A stretch of DNA of 64,000 nt from Sycon ciliatum (GCF_964019385.1 NC_088643.1:42041568-42105567); one strand, 5' to 3'; positions 25,501 to 37,331 are shown, counted from the first letter of the stretch. Notes: generated by a model not told the origin, from the letters alone. Made by a program: numbers and translations.

Positions 25501-26686
25501 TCCTCCCGTAGTGCAGTTTCTTATAGAGCACAGCGCACATTTCAGCCTCACGGACGACGGCTTGATTCTGTATGATCAGCGTCTCTACATACCTCCCGCT
25601 CACCAGCAAGAAATCCTGGCTCGCCTTCACCAGGGTCATCAAGGCATCACCAAGTGCCGACGCCTGGCTCGCACTTCCGTATGGTGGCCATCGCTCTCGT
25701 CGGACATAGCTACTCTTGTCCAAACATGTGAAGAATGCAGTCGACACCGCTCTCAGCCACCCGAGCCTCTTCTCTCAACTCCACTCCCAGAGTTTCCTTG
25801 GCAACATCTGGCCGCAGACTTCTTCACCATCGACGGTCGCAACCACCTCCTCGTCATCGACTACTACTCTCGGTTCATCGAGGTCCTCGACATGCCCTCG
25901 CTCTCCACAGCTCGTACAGTCAGCCATTTCAAGTCACTGTTCGCTCGCCATGGCATCCCTGACTCTCTAACGACCGACAACGGACCGCAATTCACCAGTG
26001 CTGAATTTGCCCAGTTTGCATCCACCTATGGCTTCCGCCACGTCACCAGTAGCCCTCTCTATCCGCAAGCCAATGGCATGGCCGAGCGTGCTGTTCGCAC
26101 GGTCAAAAGTCTGTTCCGTCAGGGCACTGATTGGCACCTCGCACTACTCGCGTACCGCAACACTCCCTTGGAGAATGGTAAGAGTCCAGCCCAGCTTCTG
26201 ATGAACCGCCAGCTGCAGTCACTCTTACCTCTCTCTCCAACACAGCGACAGTCGCATCCAGTCGATCAGAGCGACCTGCGTGCCGCGGATCAGCGCTTAA
26301 AGGATCGCCAAAGCACCAACCATGCCAGTCGCCATGCAGCCCGGACACTGCCGTCTCTGTGTCCACAACAGCCTGTATATCTACCTGATCGTGAAGAGTC
26401 TGGCCACGTGATGAGCCAACCAGCCTTGCGCTCCTACATCGTAGCAACCCCATCGGGCCAGTTCAGACGCAACCGGCGGCATATTGTCCCAATGCCAACG
26501 CCGCAACAGTTGCCGCCTGCTGGTCACTCTGCCGCTACTACCGATCCTGATCCCCCAGCCAGTCAACCTTCTACTCCGCCGTGTCCTGCAGTTCCCAACT
26601 TGCCATCGACCCCTCCAGCTCAAGACCAGCCTGATAAGTATGTCACGGCTCGCGGCCGTGTCGTTCACGCTCCCGATCGCTTCTAA
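22502..26686 (+). CDS. Gag-Pol polyprotein of the LTR retrotransposon
   Basis: A single 1394-residue frame. Approximate order: a Ser/Gly-rich start, then gag (70-240), two CCHC zinc knuckles (274-287 and 294-307, both C-x2-C-x4-H-x4-C), an aspartic protease with DTGA near 379, a reverse transcriptase with KLDANSGFHQI near 606 and MMDD at 668-671, RNase H (about 812-930, starting at SADASSFGLGAVL), an integrase zinc region with HQGHQG and CEEC, and an integrase core with LAADFF, TTDNGPQFT and NGMAERAV. Gag and pol share one frame, as in several Ty3/Gypsy lineages. There is no chromodomain or envelope that I can see. The unit 1 copy is nearly identical where the two overlap. Confidence 0.92.
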   Translation: MSSSDPSSVQPASRGSSPAGGGGSNGGSGSSSGGAPSTSSSAPEPAQVSLPGMVHLSQVSPPSSFNFQAADQWDRWLRRFNRYRQASGLHTQPESVQVNSLLYTMGEQADDLLDSFHLPEDDVSKFTTVTERFTAHFGKKRNYVYERACFHQRTQQPTESLDAFVNDLYRLADRCNFKAMHDEMLRDRLIAGLADARLSERLQMDSDMTLEKALAHARQSAAIKEQQTTVRAAADQSLFAVRQDQGRLRSSRDRPPLRDAPSSSRHSTPSSDSCPWCGYESHPRARCPASRVTCKGCGKTGHFQRVCRSSPPSGSSGSSARQGTHQSPRGTGVHSLSSHSDSSSSAVSSADAFLGTLTHGTGWNLPMLLHGKAITMKVDTGADVTAIPATVFTSLDLPMSLAPSNRTLRGPDNTSLNVCGRFTADLRTAHSSQSHSVPTQVYVVRDLKLPLLGRPAIEALGILPAPANVLETTSTSGDSASDSRSPVAAEFPDLFSGLGTFGPLHTIQLRDEAPPYSLSTPRRVALPMESKVIEALRRMEAAGVIRPVSEPTDWCAGMVVVPKPNGSVRICGDFTRLNKAVKRERHILPTTDHLLARLGDAKVFSKLDANSGFHQIPLAPESQLLTTFITPIGRFCYTRLPFGISSAPEYFQKQMSDLLSDLPGNICMMDDVLTFGSTLEEEVDNLRPALARLQSAGVTLNSEKCQFHATSIKFLGHVIDGCGIRPDPDKIHAIQELSPCSDVHSVRRLLGMANHLGKFIPDLASITQPLRSLLVKGTPWQWGAEQCAAFDRIKTSLSNEPVLAKYSPNYHTTVSADASSFGLGAVLLQRQPDASVRPVAYLSRSLTPAETRYSQIEKEALAATWACDRLSHYLLGMPFTIETDHKPLIPLLGTRALDDLPPRVLRFRLRLLRFDYSIIHTPGKQLAIADALSRAPLRSTDADATATLEAETAAMVSYVTEALPATAQRLEEVSAWQSDDDSCAHIIEYLQHGWPAPSDAPPVVQFLIEHSAHFSLTDDGLILYDQRLYIPPAHQQEILARLHQGHQGITKCRRLARTSVWWPSLSSDIATLVQTCEECSRHRSQPPEPLLSTPLPEFPWQHLAADFFTIDGRNHLLVIDYYSRFIEVLDMPSLSTARTVSHFKSLFARHGIPDSLTTDNGPQFTSAEFAQFASTYGFRHVTSSPLYPQANGMAERAVRTVKSLFRQGTDWHLALLAYRNTPLENGKSPAQLLMNRQLQSLLPLSPTQRQSHPVDQSDLRAADQRLKDRQSTNHASRHAARTLPSLCPQQPVYLPDREESGHVMSQPALRSYIVATPSGQFRRNRRHIVPMPTPQQLPPAGHSAATTDPDPPASQPSTPPCPAVPNLPSTPPAQDQPDKYVTARGRVVHAPDRF

Positions 26687-27002
26687 CTTTGGTCTCTCCA
26701 AACAAAATACTCCACTCTTCTGTCTCTCCCTCTCTTGCTCGTTCTCTTTTCTAATGGCTTGCATGTGCCTGTGTGTCCTCTGTACACCCTTAGGTCTTTT
26801 CTTTGTAAGAGGAGAGGATATACATGTACAATGCACTATACTAGAATACTCCCTCGGACAGACTAGTGCTTTTAGAACTCTGTAATGGATCCCTTCTGCA
26901 ACGGTCTTATTGTTTTCATTTTCAAATTCGTCCAGTTAGGTATCTTCTCCATCTTCTTAATCTACTGCCATATTTGCTCTTACGACCTCAAAGAAAGGGA
27001 GG

Positions 27003-27245
27003 TGTAGTGTCATGTGACTAGATGCATGTAGCCCATGCATACTTGCATTCCGATATTATCATTCCCATCATCATGATCCACTTACATGATCTAGCATTCC
27101 ATTCCTCCTTCCCACTTTAGCCAGTATGTATATATCTAGTAGATTGCATGTGTTCTAGGTTCTTTGTCTTATCGGAGTACAACAGTTAGAACTAATGTCT
27201 TGGCTCTCTGGTTGGTCTGGTTAGACTAAAGTACGAAACACTACA
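27003..27245 (+). repeat. 3' LTR of the unit 2 LTR element
   Basis: 243 bp, reading the same as the 5' LTR throughout. Confidence 0.93.
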
Positions 27246-28158
27246 CATATTACTGAGAACTGCCTTGCATTGCAACCCCATTCAAATGGACTTTTCATGC
27301 TAAATGAATGAGTTTTATTCTAAACTATAAAGTACAATACATGTACATGTAGATTGTTTGAGGTTCCAGAATACCATCACTAGATTCTCGTTTCGGCACG
27401 CTCTTTTTACGTCTTGCTTGCCATAGATGGAGAGCCACACGAGCTAAACAACATTAGGAAAGAACACTCTCCACATTCGTCAGGTACATGTACATTGTAA
27501 ATGTTTATAAAGTCTTGTACATGTATGCATAGACTGTAATTGTACTTCAAGTATACTACTGTATGTACATGTACATGTATTAGAGAATGCCCGTGTATGG
27601 GATGACATCGCCATGCACACGCATGCCATGAAGTGGACACGTACATGTACATGTACCTGTATCTGCTGTGTTGTTCGAGCAACAATAAATGCAGCTACAC
27701 GTACTAGTAGTAGTAAGAGCAGATGACGAATGCCTTGGCAGGAACACCTGTAGAATGTTTGTACCAAAACAAGTGCACAAAGTGTACATGTACGTGAAAT
27801 GATCCAAATCTAAGTTTCTACCGAGATAAACCTTTTGTAATGAACTTGGTGGCAGTTACTTGTGAAGTTCTAATTTTGTACTCGTACCTGGAAGTAGAAC
27901 ATACGCAATTATACATGTCAGCAGCAAAGAACGTATACATTATAACATACATGTACATGTACACGTATATCCAGTATTCAATGCATGACACTGATACTAT
28001 CCCTTCATATCCGGCCTTCCCGGTACTTGCACTTACTACAGTCACTGAGAGGTGATTTTAGTTATTGTTTTTATGGGAGAAAACGGATACAACAAACTTC
28101 CATGGTACATGGTTTTGTATAAGCATGATGCAGCACTTGCATTTTCAGGTCTTGAGTA

Positions 28159-28282
28159 CAGAGAAACCTCTCGAAACCGACCAGTCAAAGGCCCAGAACG
28201 CGGTCCTGTTATCCAGGACTTTGCTTTGGTCCTGGTTCAAGTGCTCTTCAGAACCAGGTGGTCGCTTTAACAGGTTTGACTG
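28159..28282. mobile_element. Old MITE present in all four units (unit 2 copy)
   Basis: Homologue of 5237-5360, practically the same sequence. Confidence 0.45.
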
Positions 28283-30598
28283 AATATACCGTATATACAT
28301 GTACATGATTGTACCTTCTTCCCAATCAGAAAGTGAATCAATTCTATCACATATTCTGATTGTTTATGTGCCGTGGTCGCTTTACTATTTCATTGATTGG
28401 TTTGGACAGTACCGGTATACACTGTCCACTGTGCATGTACAATGTATGTTTGTGTCCTGCTGGTACTAGAACCCCAACTCATCCGTTTCTTGTTCTGGCA
28501 TTGTTTCTGACCTTCAGACGTCTTCCTCAGGCGAATGGGTGCTTAACTTCGAGTGATGAATGGAGAAAGTGGACTAATTCCAGAGCGTATCAAGCCTCCA
28601 ACAGTCCAAGATCAATCCCATCCCAAAATTAAGCAGGTGTACCTGGGGCAGGAATTGACCTAAGAATATTTATCAATGACCTGTTAGTATAGAGTGCAAA
28701 GTCATACCAATGGTGTAGGACAGAGAACGGACAGAGAACATGTAGTGAGAATTTCATGTACTACAGTAGCACAATGGACACCATCCCCAGGTCCTACATA
28801 CATGTACATGTACATGTACATGTATACAGTGCACATGTACTGTGCTGCTCAATGAAAGCCAGTGGCGTCCCTCAAGTAAGCGCCGGGCGTTGCACTGCCC
28901 CAGACCTGCAAACACTGAGCTGAGAAAAGGTGCAAGGCGCAAAACTTAAGTGAATAGATTGGGTTTCATGGAGCAAGACTGTACATGTACAGTCATGTTC
29001 TGCATGGTGCGAATGAACCTGACCTACAGTTACTTGTACATGACATTGTACGTCATGACTATTGTATGTACATGTACATCACCTTCCAACAATGTTCATG
29101 GACATGTACATGTACATGATATTTAGTCCTTTGAGGTGTAGAGTTCTGCTGGGGAGGGGAGGGGCACTCCACTAGTAGTGGGTGGTGGACTCCCTCGATA
29201 GGCATCCATTAGGCGTTAACAGAGCAATACAACGCCTAAAGTTAGAAACAGTGCTATGGGAGTACGAAAGATAATAGGCAGTTTCAGTACATGTACTTAT
29301 ACTTCAGTAGATGAAGGATTGTTATACCCAGCGTGTCTGCTATTTTCAGTGTTTCAATAACAGTGTATGGTAGCCATGGGAAGATGAAGGACATTCAAGG
29401 CAAGCTGACTGGTTTACAGGCAACTGTCAACTTGGCCAACTCATGCCAGGGAAGTAACCAATTACATGTACATGTACATGTACATGTATATCCATGCACA
29501 TTTATTGTGTGCGTGTGTAGAGAATACTGTCATGCAGCCTGTGTGCGTCGAAATCGATGGTAAGGTGAATAGGGTATGGTTATCCGGGGAAAACAAGAGA
29601 CTTCCACTGCTGAAAATACTTTTACAATCGTCATGTAATTGAATAGATGGTAATGTTTAACAATGTGAGGTGGAATAACACGAGTATTTTTTTTATTGTA
29701 CTACTGCATCAGCAACAAGCGAAGGAAGGTCAATCAGAGATCGAGTTCAAATCCAATCCTGGCTCCAGAGCAAACACTAGCTCTCGTGAAAACTCTGTTC
29801 CTACATGTATGCTGTTCGTCCTAGCAAAGCGCCTATGCTCACTCTCTGTACAATGTATTACAGCCATGCCCACTGCATCCAAAGCTAATAATAAAAAGAC
29901 GCCCGCGATTGATAGAATTTGTTTGCGGCATGTGTGGGCCACTTGGTCTGAATGTCGTAACATATGGCCAAACAAACAGGGGAGGATATTGAATGAATAA
30001 AGACTTGAAGTGTCTTCACTTGTAAACTTGACACATGGCACTTATATCGGTGACAGTCCGGTATTCAGCTGCTCTCCAGTACCTGCAGCCTCCAGGTGCC
30101 ATTAATTTTCTACTTTGGACACTGAAGCTTGAAGCGCTAGCACGTCAAGCCTTCAGGACGTCAAGTGTTCTACTGCCAGTCTACTGTTTTCTAGCATTAC
30201 CACTGGTGAACATGCTGCTAAGGCTACCATGAACTATACCTAAGCTGAATGCCAATGAGTCACTTGGTGTCGATACTGACACGGTCACACCATGTCCTAT
30301 GACTACATGTCCATTATATAGATCGTATGACTTTCACTGTTTCAGTCCGTGTTTTTGCCCAAGGAACCAGCGACAATCACACAGGCACAAGGACCATGTG
30401 GATAGTGCTGATTGTAGGGGCGTAGTGGCGTAACGTTATGCAGCATTTTTGTGCGTATATCGTGTACAGTACGAGTAGTGGTCTTTACAGCTAGCCCTGC
30501 TTCAGTTTGTTATGTTGCCTGATGATTGAGTGACTCAAGAAACTCTGAGTAGCAACGGATATGTTTCGCTGGTGAGGATCCAACTGCTTTGTGGATCC

Positions 30599-30633
30599 GT
30601 GTGTGTGTGTGTGTGTGTGTGTGTACATGTACA

Positions 30634-30730
<97 letters not shown>

Positions 30731-30852
30731 AAGCTGTTGAATGGTGGAATCCCAGCACAAGCTGTTATGGCTTCTGCTGTAACATCGCTATCATCGCCTC
30801 TGGCGATGGGCGTCCAATGGTCCAATGGTGTGTGTGTGTGTGTGTGTGTGTA
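30599..30852. repeat. (GT)n microsatellite, unit 2, split by an insert
   Basis: GT runs at 30599-30729 (with a TACATGTACATGTA core) and 30829-30852, separated by the 99-bp block described next. Confidence 0.9.
30730..30828. mobile_element. Sequence embedded in a GT tract (copy B)
   Basis: A 99-bp block that is the reverse complement of the left part of the block at 20803-21006, with a few changes. It is missing from the GT tracts of units 1 and 3. No target duplication can be recognised because both flanks are GT repeat. Confidence 0.55.
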
Positions 30853-30888
30853 TACAAGCTCCGGTGCATCCCAGCACTGTTGAATGGT

Positions 30889-30968
30889 CTTTATTATTAT
30901 TATTTGAAGGATTCCCCAAAGGCCGAAGCCTAAATCAAGGGGGTCTCCAAGAATAAATTATACTTGAA
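30889..30968 (-). mobile_element. Short retroposed 3' end with (AAT)n tail, unit 2 copy
   Basis: Same piece and position as 7857-7935 in unit 1. Confidence 0.4.
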
Positions 30969-31732
30969 CAATACGTGTACTTTGCGCCGGACGGGGTCAC
31001 TTCTCCTGTGTGATTTGTTTATTGCGTCTTGAATTGTGACACACCTCCATGAGTACAATAATTTTGTCATGTTCTTTGTAGTAACCGCACAGCTGTTGGA
31101 GTAGGTACCCCTCAGCAACATTGGATTCTATGAATTGCTGAATTGCGCCTCAGTGCGCCCATGAATTTAGAATTGCAACGCCGGACATTGACCGTGGTTG
31201 ATACTGCCTGCTGAAATTGATCGTAATTGATAACGGCTGCTGAAATTGGTGAAGCTGCATGTGATCATCAGCTGCCAAACTCAGTTGCTGGTATTGCATG
31301 CCACTATTGATTAGATATTGTCACACACCACAGTTGGGTAGTTCGGAAAATGTCAATGTTTCAGTGACACCCTCAGCAATATTCCGCGGCTCGCATGTCA
31401 TAAACTTTGTCTACACGTCTGTGTAATGTTACATGTACATGCACGTGTACATGTATATCCAGTGAAAAGTTCTGGGTATTCCCCAAAGGTCATACGGCGA
31501 TTTCATCCTCCTCGTCCCTTTCTCATCCCAAAACATTTCTCCTCCAGCCTTTTACATAGAAAATCTTTGAAGATTCAGAATCGGTCATACTACTACTGTA
31601 CATGTTGCTATAGCATTCAGCGTGATGTACATTGTATGCATTCACACTCAGATATTCATCAGTGGTCATTTGGTCATGTACAATGCCAATGTACTTGAGA
31701 GAGTTGAAATTCTGAAGACAAAACAAATCGTC

Positions 31733-31799
31733 TTCACCAGGACTCGAACCAGGGACCTTGGGAAGCCAGCGATGCTCTAACCACTGAGCTATTTGTATG
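31733..31799 (-). mobile_element. tRNA-derived relic, unit 2 copy
   Basis: Homologue of 8700-8766 with the same A and B boxes and the same defective anticodon stem. Confidence 0.55.
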
Positions 31800-31960
31800 A
31801 AGCCAGTACGTTTGACAGTTCGACATTCTCATCAGACTTGAAAACTCACTCTTCCTGTGAAACTACAGTACAGGGTAGATGCTCTTCTGTACAGGTGAGA
31901 CTCCAGGAGCCGAGGTACATGTACATGTACATGTATGTGATTGGTTATCCGCCTATCTAC

Positions 31961-32398
31961 TGTAGTGGTGAAACGAATGTCAAAACCTACTAGTCGAATA
32001 TTCTTCAGCTTAACGAACGAATGAACGAATATTCTTTTGGTAACACAGATTACATCACATGCCCTCCTCTCAGTCATTTGATGGATATTGTCAATACTAA
32101 TATATTGTTAGGTATGACAAACGGTAGTGCCACGTAAAATATACTGCCACATAAGGCTACTTCGAAGTTCATAAATGTTATGTGCAACATTGGAAGTCCA
32201 GTATGGACATACATGTGCATGCATGCAGTACAAAGTCACAGGCAGGCTGTACGCACTGCACTTTACCGTGTTCGGCGTCCATGTACATGTATGTACATGC
32301 ACTGCATTCGAAGTGACGTAACGAATACTCGAATGTGACTTAACGAATATTCGAATGTGACAAACCGAACGAATGTTCGAATATTCGTTTCACCACTA
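31961..32398. mobile_element. hAT-like MITE, unit 2 copy
   Basis: 438 bp between 8-bp duplicates CTATCTAC (31953-31960, 32399-32406). Inverted ends contain TAGTGGTGAAACGAAT. This copy is not interrupted, so it shows the original form of the element at 8923-9573. Confidence 0.65.
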
Positions 32399-33768
32399 CT
32401 ATCTACATGGTTGTATCTCTTGGTCTTCGCGCTGATCACCACGATTCAGTAGTGGCTCGTTTCAATTTATCAGGTAACTTTGCACTCTACAGGTCTTCTG
32501 AAAGTTGTGTTACTGTGAGAGTTACAAAGGATGTTCTGCATCAAAATAACGTCTTTGTGCTCCGCCCACTGAAGTGCCAATACAATACAGCAACAAGGAC
32601 AGAGTTGCATAGCCCACTGGCTAGTGCATAGCCAGTGCTTCTCATCCTATCCTACATAATATAATATTATAAGTGACGACCACGGTGGGTTGTGTCTGCT
32701 TTGCGCAGACTCGCGCATGCATATGTAAGTACATGTACAAAGATGTAGCAACGAGAATGCTTTTTGGCCTCTGTTGTTCTGCGTTGTGTACATGTATATG
32801 TATGTCATTTCCTCTGTGCTGCGCTGACGAGTCCACAAAGGACGAAACAGTTCTGTCCGCAGATTGAGTATGTACATGTATGTATATGTATGTTAGCAAG
32901 TATTTCATGTACATCATGTACGTACAAATACATGTACAATAGATCGGAGATTCGGAGTACAGCGAGGCTCAGTACAGCATGGCATCATCCCATCACGTGA
33001 CCACCACCAGATGCAGAGTGTGAAGCGGGGTTTGAATCCAGGACACATACAATGCAGCAATATCTTGTAATTGTACATGTACAAGTATTGTAGAGTGGGC
33101 GAGATATCCTATACAGTGCGCTTTAAACACACGAAGCATCATATGCAGAGTAGAGAACTCTTTTCCGAAATTACTGCTCATCTCTGCTGGGGTAATCACC
33201 AAAACAAACAAAGAAATGAATGCAATTACGGGACTGCAATTGCAACGACAGACAGATGGGAGAGCTTCGACAATTGAACATCTTGTTTCTCTTAGGGCGT
33301 AATTGATTCTCGAGAAACAGGAAGTTGCGCGAGGGAGAAATGTTTGCTTTCGTTCCCCACCATAACCCAATACGCTTCGCAGCCTGGGTGAACAAGAAGA
33401 GTCGACATGCTCAGACGGGTGAATCCAGCATGGTCAGTTTCAGTTAGATGTTGACACAATGCAGTCGTCTGACCATGTACCACCTGATTTCCGCTGGGGG
33501 TCGACTGGCACGATCCTGAGTGGTGGTCACAGGATGCTGGAGGAATGCAGCGTAGTGGTAATGTTTGTACTTGTGTGAATATGGGACTCTACTTTTAATT
33601 GACTCCTGATAGCCCCTTGTATTGGCCTTGTGCTGCAAGACATTTCTTTGAATCACTGTAGCTAACACTGATTGGGTGGAGCTGGAAAGGCATTTCGCGT
33701 ACTTTGTTCAGGCAGTCAGTGTACCGTCTGTACTACATGCCCTAGCCTATAATGTATACTTCATAGTA

Positions 33769-34602
33769 CCGTAAAGTCCGGAGCAAACGCCCACCCCATT
33801 TTTGCAAGATCTGCTGGCCTGTACACACTGACCCCATGCACTGTCACCCCTACTGTACGAAAGTGCATCTCACACCGTAGCGGGAAGAGCACTTTGCTAC
33901 GGTAAACTATGTCCACTTTCCTGGTTTCAAAATCTCTTTGTGCACTAGCGCTATAGCCATGAGCTAGCTAGCTCGTAGTGATTTTATAATGATGGTTGTT
34001 TTATTTCGCAAATCCGAACGGGTTTTCTTCCGAATAACAAGGTACCGAATAACAGAGTATTGAAGGAACCAAATACACTTCTGACGGTGTTTCAAGCCAT
34101 CATGTCGAGATCACACAGCGCCCAAAGGCAAATGCTTTTCTTGGGCACTTCGGAGTTTTCAACAAGTTAGCAGCGACGTTGTAGGTACTAGGTGTAGCTT
34201 CTGTTACATACCCTGTTCGACTTGCAACTGCAATATTGGGACCAGTCAAGCCGTTGACTGACGCTTCATCAGAACAATTATTGTTCCTGACAGCGCGACA
34301 TCGTGGCACTGCACAAATTTATGCGGCATTACTCGTACCACATGGAGAACGAACTACCACATTTATTGAATGAAAGGAAATCTCGACAGAAGTTATTTCT
34401 TTGCAGGAAGATAATGACAATCGCTTTTGCACAGCCTCCTGGTAGGACATAGGCAGTTTGTAGGCATTACAGTCGTTCTCGTACGCATTCGACCTTCATG
34501 CCAGTTGTTTACAACTATATTGACCTGAAAAAGACGAAAATAGTATGGACCCGCTGGGGTGGGCGTTTGCTGCGAAGTGGGCGTTTGCTCCGGACTTTAC
34601 GG
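33769..34602. mobile_element. TA-flanked MITE of 834 bp
   Basis: Flanked by TA at 33767-33768 and 34603-34604; unit 1 has the single TA at about 10977. The terminal inverted repeat is perfect for 26 bp and starts CCGTAAAGTCCGGAGCAAAC. A second copy of the inner TIR motif (GTGGGCGTTTGCT) lies just inside the right end. No transposase frame is present; the longest frame is about 70 codons. The form fits a non-autonomous Tc1/mariner-type element. Confidence 0.75.
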
Positions 34603-34683
34603 TAATAATACAATACTATATTACATAAGTGGGTATACCCAGGTTTCAACAGTGCTCAACACCACAGGGGCGGAGCGTAACCA

Positions 34684-35242
34684 CAAAGGTCAAAAAGAAT
34701 GGTTTCACCAATTATAGAAACATACGTTGTAACGCTGCGTTTCATGCACATAGCTAAATGCTAAGGCAATCATCAGACAACTAATGCTTTTGTCGCGGGA
34801 TAGCTTGTTCTTATTGTGGGGGATACGCATGGGCATGTAGAGGAGGTGTGAGCTATCAATGCAGGGCATGCATGGGAAGAGCGAGTGATAATAATTACAT
34901 CACTGGATGGGCATGCGCAGTAGGCGCGAACTATGCATGAAGCGTGCAGAGGCGGAGAAACCACCAGGCAGGACAAGGGTAAGCCATGGGGGCACTGGGC
35001 AGGGGGTGTGGTGTGTGGCGGTGGAAGCACACTGTGGTGTCCACATTCAACAGCCGCGGGTATTCAGAGGATGTGGCGGTGATAGTGGTAGCACGCGGTG
35101 GCTATGTCACGGCAGAGTAGGTGGAGAGGTAGAACTTGTTTTGGTGTCTGCACTTTAATACCAACTACTACCTCTTGTTGAGCAGAGTGTGAGGCGTCTT
35201 GAAGGTGATGATGCGCAACTTTTCTGCTAAACACAAGCAGCA
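34684..35242. repeat. Left arm of the 559-bp inverted repeat
   Basis: Pairs with 37332-37890. It covers the 3' untranslated region and the last codons of the Penelope-like gene. Confidence 0.85.
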
Positions 35243-37234
35243 CCTTTTGGATATGTTGCCGTAGGACTTGGCCCGATCTATGACTGCCCATTTGATGCTG
35301 TATTCCTCACCTTGGTCAGCCAGCGCCCATGTGTGCTTGGATAGCTCGGTCTTGGTACGGTACTTTTTATGCCGCATGCTGGTTAGATGGTTGCCATAGC
35401 GCACCTTGAAGGGCGTCTCGCACAGGCCGATGTATTGCCTTTCCTCGCCGGTGCTTGGGGTTGTGACGGAGGCCTGGTACACCACTTCCCTCTCCAAGCA
35501 TCCGCCGCCCAAAGGGCATGATGGCTTGGCTCGGCAGTTGCACCCTGCCGCAGATCTCTCTTCACCAGGCGTTAGTACCTTTTGGTTATGCCCCTTCATC
35601 AGGTAGGACATGTTGGGCATGCAGGAGTAGCTCAGCTTCAAAGTGTTTCTGTTGAAGATCTTGTGTAGTGGCGACGCGGCAGGGAAATGTTTGCTGACTA
35701 GTTTGAAAAACCTCTGGCCGATATTGGTGGATCCAGATTTGCTGTATGGTGGGTTGTACCATGTTATGTTTCTCCTCCGCTTGTTCTTCTTCTTGGTAGG
35801 CCCACCGCCGTCGAACACCATGGCCTCCGGAAATCCGCTGGCAGATAGCGCAGCTCTGTATGCGGGTGCCGCGTTGGTGAATGCCTCCTCGTCGCACGAG
35901 ATGTCGGACACCCGCCTATTGATCATTGCAGGTAGATTCCGGAGTATGTTCGGCGGGTGATTCGACTTAGTGTGTATGTATCTGGGTGCGTCATTGGGTT
36001 TGCGGTATGGGTGGTAGCGGCCGCTGGCTAGATCAAAGGTGACGTCGAGGAAGTCCACTGTCCTTTGGTTGGTACTGATGGTTATTCGTAGGCCAACGTC
36101 TTTGAATAGCTTCGTGATTGCCTTGCGGATGGAGTCCGGCTCGTGTCCCGTAGTAGTCCTGAGCACGGCCAGTCCGTCGTCGCGGTACAGCCCGACACTA
36201 GCCGGATCATACATATCCGCGAGTCGTTTGGTCAGGAACGCTCCCACTAGTTGGCACACCTCTGCCCCATCAAAACTTCCCATCGTCACATCGAATAGGT
36301 TCTGCCTGTCTTTCTTGGCCCACACCTTGCCATTGGCAAATAGCAGCGACTTTCGTGCGTGGAGAATTATGTCGATGTCGCACTGGGGAATGGGAGTGAA
36401 TTGGGCGGCGAACTCGAGAGCCGTTTTCAGTAGCTGCTCCGAGATGGACGGGTAAAACTCGACTATGTCGAAGCTGACAAACGAGTAATGCTCCTTGTCC
36501 TGTATTCCCTTGAACCACTGGATCACCTCGGCAGAGTTTTTCCACAGGTTGGTCTTGGTGTGGCTCTGAACTGCCCGGATGATGCGGTCGAGAATCGCCT
36601 TGCTGATGACGCCAACCTCTGTTTTAGCGGGGTTTATGAGCCGGCATGGGAGGGCTTGAGTGAAATTCTCTTTGTGGTCCTTGAGTGTGAGAAATGCACC
36701 TGACTTTGCGAGGACATCCATCCTGTCTGCGACGTCTCGGTCTGTGGCGATTTCTCTGGCCTCCGTGTTTATTTCATTGTAGGCTCCCTCTGGTGCTGAT
36801 TGGTAGTGCCTAGTCACGTTTTCGGTGAGCAGCTTCTGGTACCTGTCCTTCGGCATTTTGTATAAGTTTCTGGTTTTGTCCGCTGGGATGATCAGCTGCT
36901 CACTACCCTTCATGTCCTCGATGTCCTTCCTAAGCGTGTCTTGGAACTCGTCTGTAACCCTCCTGAAGTTGATGTCTCCGACCATTCGCAGCAAATCACC
37001 CTCGAACGGTTTTAGTTCGTCCAGCTGAGGTGGGCACGTTCTGGTTTTGAATCCAAACTTCTCCGCTGGTTGGGTGCTGTTGTCGCCGCCATGGAGGAAG
37101 AAGTGCGCCTTCCAGCGCGTCCTCTTGATCAGACTCTCCGTTTTCTCAATCAGCCTAGCCGTATACGCGTTGTTGGGCGGTATGGGTATATTCTTCAGCG
37201 AATATCCCAGGTCGATCCGTGTTGGTTTGTCCAT
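35168..37234 (-). CDS. Penelope-like reverse transcriptase with GIY-YIG endonuclease
   Basis: 688 residues from the first ATG; the frame stays open 19 codons further upstream without an ATG. Reverse-transcriptase motifs are FVSFDIVEFYPSI (motif A, about 252-264), GSFDGAEVCQLVGAFL (motif B) and GLYRDDGLAVL (motif C, about 348-358). The catalytic box is therefore YRDD rather than the more common YxDD with a small residue. A basic stretch KKKNKRRR follows. Near the C-terminus a four-cysteine motif (CNC, C, C, about 565-579) precedes a GIY-YIG fold (VVYQASV, RQYIGL, FKVRYGNH, TELSKHTWAL, CLAEKL), the usual order in Penelope-like elements. The frame is uninterrupted, so the element may be recent. 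Its likely role is copying of the element and nicking of the target site. Confidence 0.8.
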   Translation of the reverse strand: MDKPTRIDLGYSLKNIPIPPNNAYTARLIEKTESLIKRTRWKAHFFLHGGDNSTQPAEKFGFKTRTCPPQLDELKPFEGDLLRMVGDINFRRVTDEFQDTLRKDIEDMKGSEQLIIPADKTRNLYKMPKDRYQKLLTENVTRHYQSAPEGAYNEINTEAREIATDRDVADRMDVLAKSGAFLTLKDHKENFTQALPCRLINPAKTEVGVISKAILDRIIRAVQSHTKTNLWKNSAEVIQWFKGIQDKEHYSFVSFDIVEFYPSISEQLLKTALEFAAQFTPIPQCDIDIILHARKSLLFANGKVWAKKDRQNLFDVTMGSFDGAEVCQLVGAFLTKRLADMYDPASVGLYRDDGLAVLRTTTGHEPDSIRKAITKLFKDVGLRITISTNQRTVDFLDVTFDLASGRYHPYRKPNDAPRYIHTKSNHPPNILRNLPAMINRRVSDISCDEEAFTNAAPAYRAALSASGFPEAMVFDGGGPTKKKNKRRRNITWYNPPYSKSGSTNIGQRFFKLVSKHFPAASPLHKIFNRNTLKLSYSCMPNMSYLMKGHNQKVLTPGEERSAAGCNCRAKPSCPLGGGCLEREVVYQASVTTPSTGEERQYIGLCETPFKVRYGNHLTSMRHKKYRTKTELSKHTWALADQGEEYSIKWAVIDRAKSYGNISKRCCLCLAEKLRIITFKTPHTLLNKR

Positions 37235-37331
37235 TCCTTTGGTAGCAACCTGAAGTAAAGAGTGCTCTACTGCAAAGAGGAGCAAATTCACATAAGTGGG
37301 TATACCCAGGTTTCAACAGTGCTCAACACCA

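Larger units (their letters stand above)
22237..27245 (+). mobile_element. Ty3/Gypsy LTR retrotransposon, whole-looking copy in unit 2
   Basis: A 5009-bp element with 243-bp LTRs at both ends that look identical, and a 5-bp target duplication CATAT (22232-22236, 27246-27250). Units 1 and 3 show the empty site (near 4318 and 45637). A likely primer-binding site (TGGTGGCAGCGG) follows the 5' LTR, and a purine tract (AAAGAAAGGGAGG) precedes the 3' LTR. One long gag-pol frame fills the interior in the order gag, protease, reverse transcriptase, RNase H, integrase, which is typical of Ty3/Gypsy. No envelope gene is seen. It looks whole and very young. Confidence 0.93.
27251..33766. other. Unit 2 middle spacer, no gene recognised
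   Basis: Homologous to unit 1 4319-10975. It contains the old MITE (28159-28282), the GT tract with its insert, the tRNA-like relic and the hAT-like MITE. The first 1.4 kb is almost identical to unit 1, and about 28.8-29.3 kb is almost identical to unit 3. Confidence 0.6.
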